From: Cryomorphaceae bacterium
Lineage (GTDB): Bacteria > Bacteroidota > Bacteroidia > Flavobacteriales > ECT2AJA-044
Direction of reading: 5' to 3'
Assembly: GCA_017798125.1 (NCBI GenBank)
Contig: CP059070.1
Span: 310,001-374,000, forward strand
Length of the DNA stretch: 64,000 nucleotides
Positions 63,012-64,000 of this stretch are shown here, one piece after another. The notes beneath the pieces are model-generated. The model did not search any database. It was not told where the DNA came from and was given only the letters and a program-made list of their open reading frames with translations. Both the position numbers and the translations under genes were made by a program. How positions within the stretch are numbered: the first letter of the stretch is position 1; every line of letters starts with the position of its first letter.

Positions 63012-63527
63012 ATGAAGCGCTATGTCATCTTTTTAGGATTGCTGCTAGGTTACGCCTGCAGCCACGGTCAAGATCGACCTAAAGTATCGTCGGGCACCTA
63101 CGAAACCATGCTCAATGGATTGCTGACCCGCGATGTACCAGAGGTCTCAGTGAAAGAACTGGACACCACCGCTCAGAATGTGCTCTTACTGGATGCGCGT
63201 GAGCGCGGAGAATTCGAGGTCAGTCATTTGGACGAGGCACGATGGGTGGGTTATGACGATTTTGATCTTGAACGGGTTGCCGATATTCCGAAAGATTCTG
63301 CCATTGTCGTCTACTGCAGTGTAGGCTATCGAAGCGAGCGGGTGACCGAACAGCTTCAGGAAGCAGGATATACCAACGTCCGCAACCTGTATGGAGGTAT
63401 TTTCGAATGGTCCAATGAAGAACTGGAAGTGGTCGACCCAGAGGGAGATCCGACCAGCAAGGTCCATGCCTATGACCGCGTCTGGGGCGTTTGGCTCACC
63501 AAGGGCAAAAAAGTCTACAAACCTTGA
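63012..63527 (+). CDS. Rhodanese-like exported protein
   Basis: Exported rhodanese of 171 residues. The leader GLLLGYACSHGQ holds Cys near residue 14 and may be a lipobox. The fold shows VLLLDARERGEFEVSHLDEA, the active loop CSVGYRSERVT near residue 101 and NLYGGIFEW. The C-terminal 35 residues (VHAYDRVWGVWLTKGKKVY) are an extension found in related Bacteroidota proteins. It is divergent from the other two rhodanese genes and overlaps the next gene by TTGA. The start is ATG 63012, not the upstream ATG at 62988, because the latter precedes the promoter box. Confidence 0.88.
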   Translation: MKRYVIFLGLLLGYACSHGQDRPKVSSGTYETMLNGLLTRDVPEVSVKELDTTAQNVLLLDARERGEFEVSHLDEARWVGYDDFDLERVADIPKDSAIVVYCSVGYRSERVTEQLQEAGYTNVRNLYGGIFEWSNEELEVVDPEGDPTSKVHAYDRVWGVWLTKGKKVYKP

Positions 63528-64000
63528 ACATTCACTGGGGCAGAACCGCTTGGTACGCGTTGCTGGTCGCCTCAGCCGTCGGCTACTTTGCCCTGGCCTA
63601 CCACACCGAGCGGAGCAACTTTCCTCAGCTCATCTCCATTGTCGCGGGTCTCTTTGGGGCCTATGCGGTGCTTACTGCCTCTCAATTTCGAAATTCCACG
63701 GCCCTGTTGGTGGCTTTTTTCGCCTATCGCTTGATTTGGATGGGCGCGTTGCCAGAACTCTCCGATGATTACTTCCGCTTCTTGTGGGACGGGAGACTCT
63801 GGGTTGAGGGCATTAACCCCTTTGCTTATCTGCCCTCTGAAATCCTCGCCCAAGAAGTCTTACCGGACGGAATTTCCACCGAACTATTCCAGAATCTCAA
63901 CTCACCCGAATACTTTTCGGTGTACCCGCCCATTGCACAATTGACCTTCGGCTTGGCGGGCTTGTTGTTTCCCCAGAACGACCTCGCCGCCGTCGTGACC
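63524..64000 (+). CDS. GT-C type membrane glycosyltransferase (3' end beyond window)
   Basis: Open frame from TTG 63524 to the end of the window, 159 codons so far. Hydrophobic segments lie at about residues 8-27, 35-55 and 62-78. They are followed by SDDYFRFLWDGRLWVEGINP and YLPS, then NSPEYFSVYPPIAQL, the pattern of Bacteroidota membrane mannosyltransferase-like proteins with a catalytic acidic residue (Asp-Asp) in the first outer loop. It would use a polyprenyl-phosphate sugar. The start overlaps the rhodanese stop (TTGA), which suggests translational coupling. Confidence 0.75.
   Translation, partial: MNIHWGRTAWYALLVASAVGYFALAYHTERSNFPQLISIVAGLFGAYAVLTASQFRNSTALLVAFFAYRLIWMGALPELSDDYFRFLWDGRLWVEGINPFAYLPSEILAQEVLPDGISTELFQNLNSPEYFSVYPPIAQLTFGLAGLLFPQNDLAAVVT

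Overview
This window is a chromosomal segment of a marine-type member of the Bacteroidota, most likely order Flavobacteriales. The signs are: Por/type IX secretion (T9SS) C-terminal tails on five exported proteins; a TonB-dependent receptor with a carboxypeptidase-like N-terminal domain; an alternative complex III operon (actABCDEF) joined to an aa3-type oxidase; DUF4296 and DUF2723 proteins; and promoters of the Bacteroidota form TTTG-N18/20-TAnnTTTG. A fused lycopene cyclase/Blh gene points to retinal synthesis, and so probably to a rhodopsin encoded elsewhere. The genus cannot be fixed from this sequence alone. Start codons were re-chosen for many genes, and the reasons are given entry by entry.

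Layout. 1-8.1 kb: truncated Na/Pi cotransporter, a lipoprotein, a LuxE-like acyltransferase, tyrS, and a cluster of SDR epimerase, DUF4296 lipoprotein, dihydroorotase and dolichol-phosphate-mannose-type glycosyltransferase. 8.1-15.5 kb: T9SS-secreted proteins, a TonB-dependent receptor and an overlapping secreted phospholipase D-type nuclease. 15.5-20.5 kb: a membrane LytTR regulator, then a tightly overlapping four-gene operon (membrane/DUF2141 fusion, aspartyl protease-PDZ, DUF4412, glycerophosphodiesterase) behind a clear promoter. 20.4-22.4 kb: queG and ruvB. 22.4-22.7 kb: a gene-free stretch with two terminators and a full promoter that looks like a small-RNA gene. 22.7-33.8 kb: one eight-gene respiratory operon, actABCDEF-coxBA, on the minus strand. 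34.0-39.8 kb: SPOR protein, rimP-nusA-infB and a zinc-less sirtuin. 39.8-47.1 kb: Rieske protein, Na+/H+ antiporter, two T9SS proteins, the crtY-blh fusion and a lone ExbB/MotA-like protein. 47.2-48.0 kb: a second membrane LytTR regulator.

48.0-58.2 kb is the most unusual part: a visibly AT-richer sulfatase island. It holds an AraC-family regulator, four formylglycine-type sulfatases of two alternating kinds, a Tat-exported protein resembling 4,5-dihydroxyphthalate decarboxylase/periplasmic binding proteins, and an unknown membrane-anchored coiled-coil protein. It has no SusC/SusD pair and no glycoside hydrolase. A 22-bp near-repeat (20/22 identical) lies at each edge, and the right-hand copy sits just beyond the terminator of tRNA-Gln. 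This looks like an inserted module for desulfating a small, perhaps aromatic, sulfate ester. That reading is inference.

58.2-64 kb: tRNA-Gln(UUG), a DUF2723 membrane protein split by a one-base frameshift, a polysaccharide deacetylase, three rhodanese-domain genes around a divergent promoter carrying a CRP/FNR-like palindrome, and the start of a GT-C type membrane glycosyltransferase that runs off the end.
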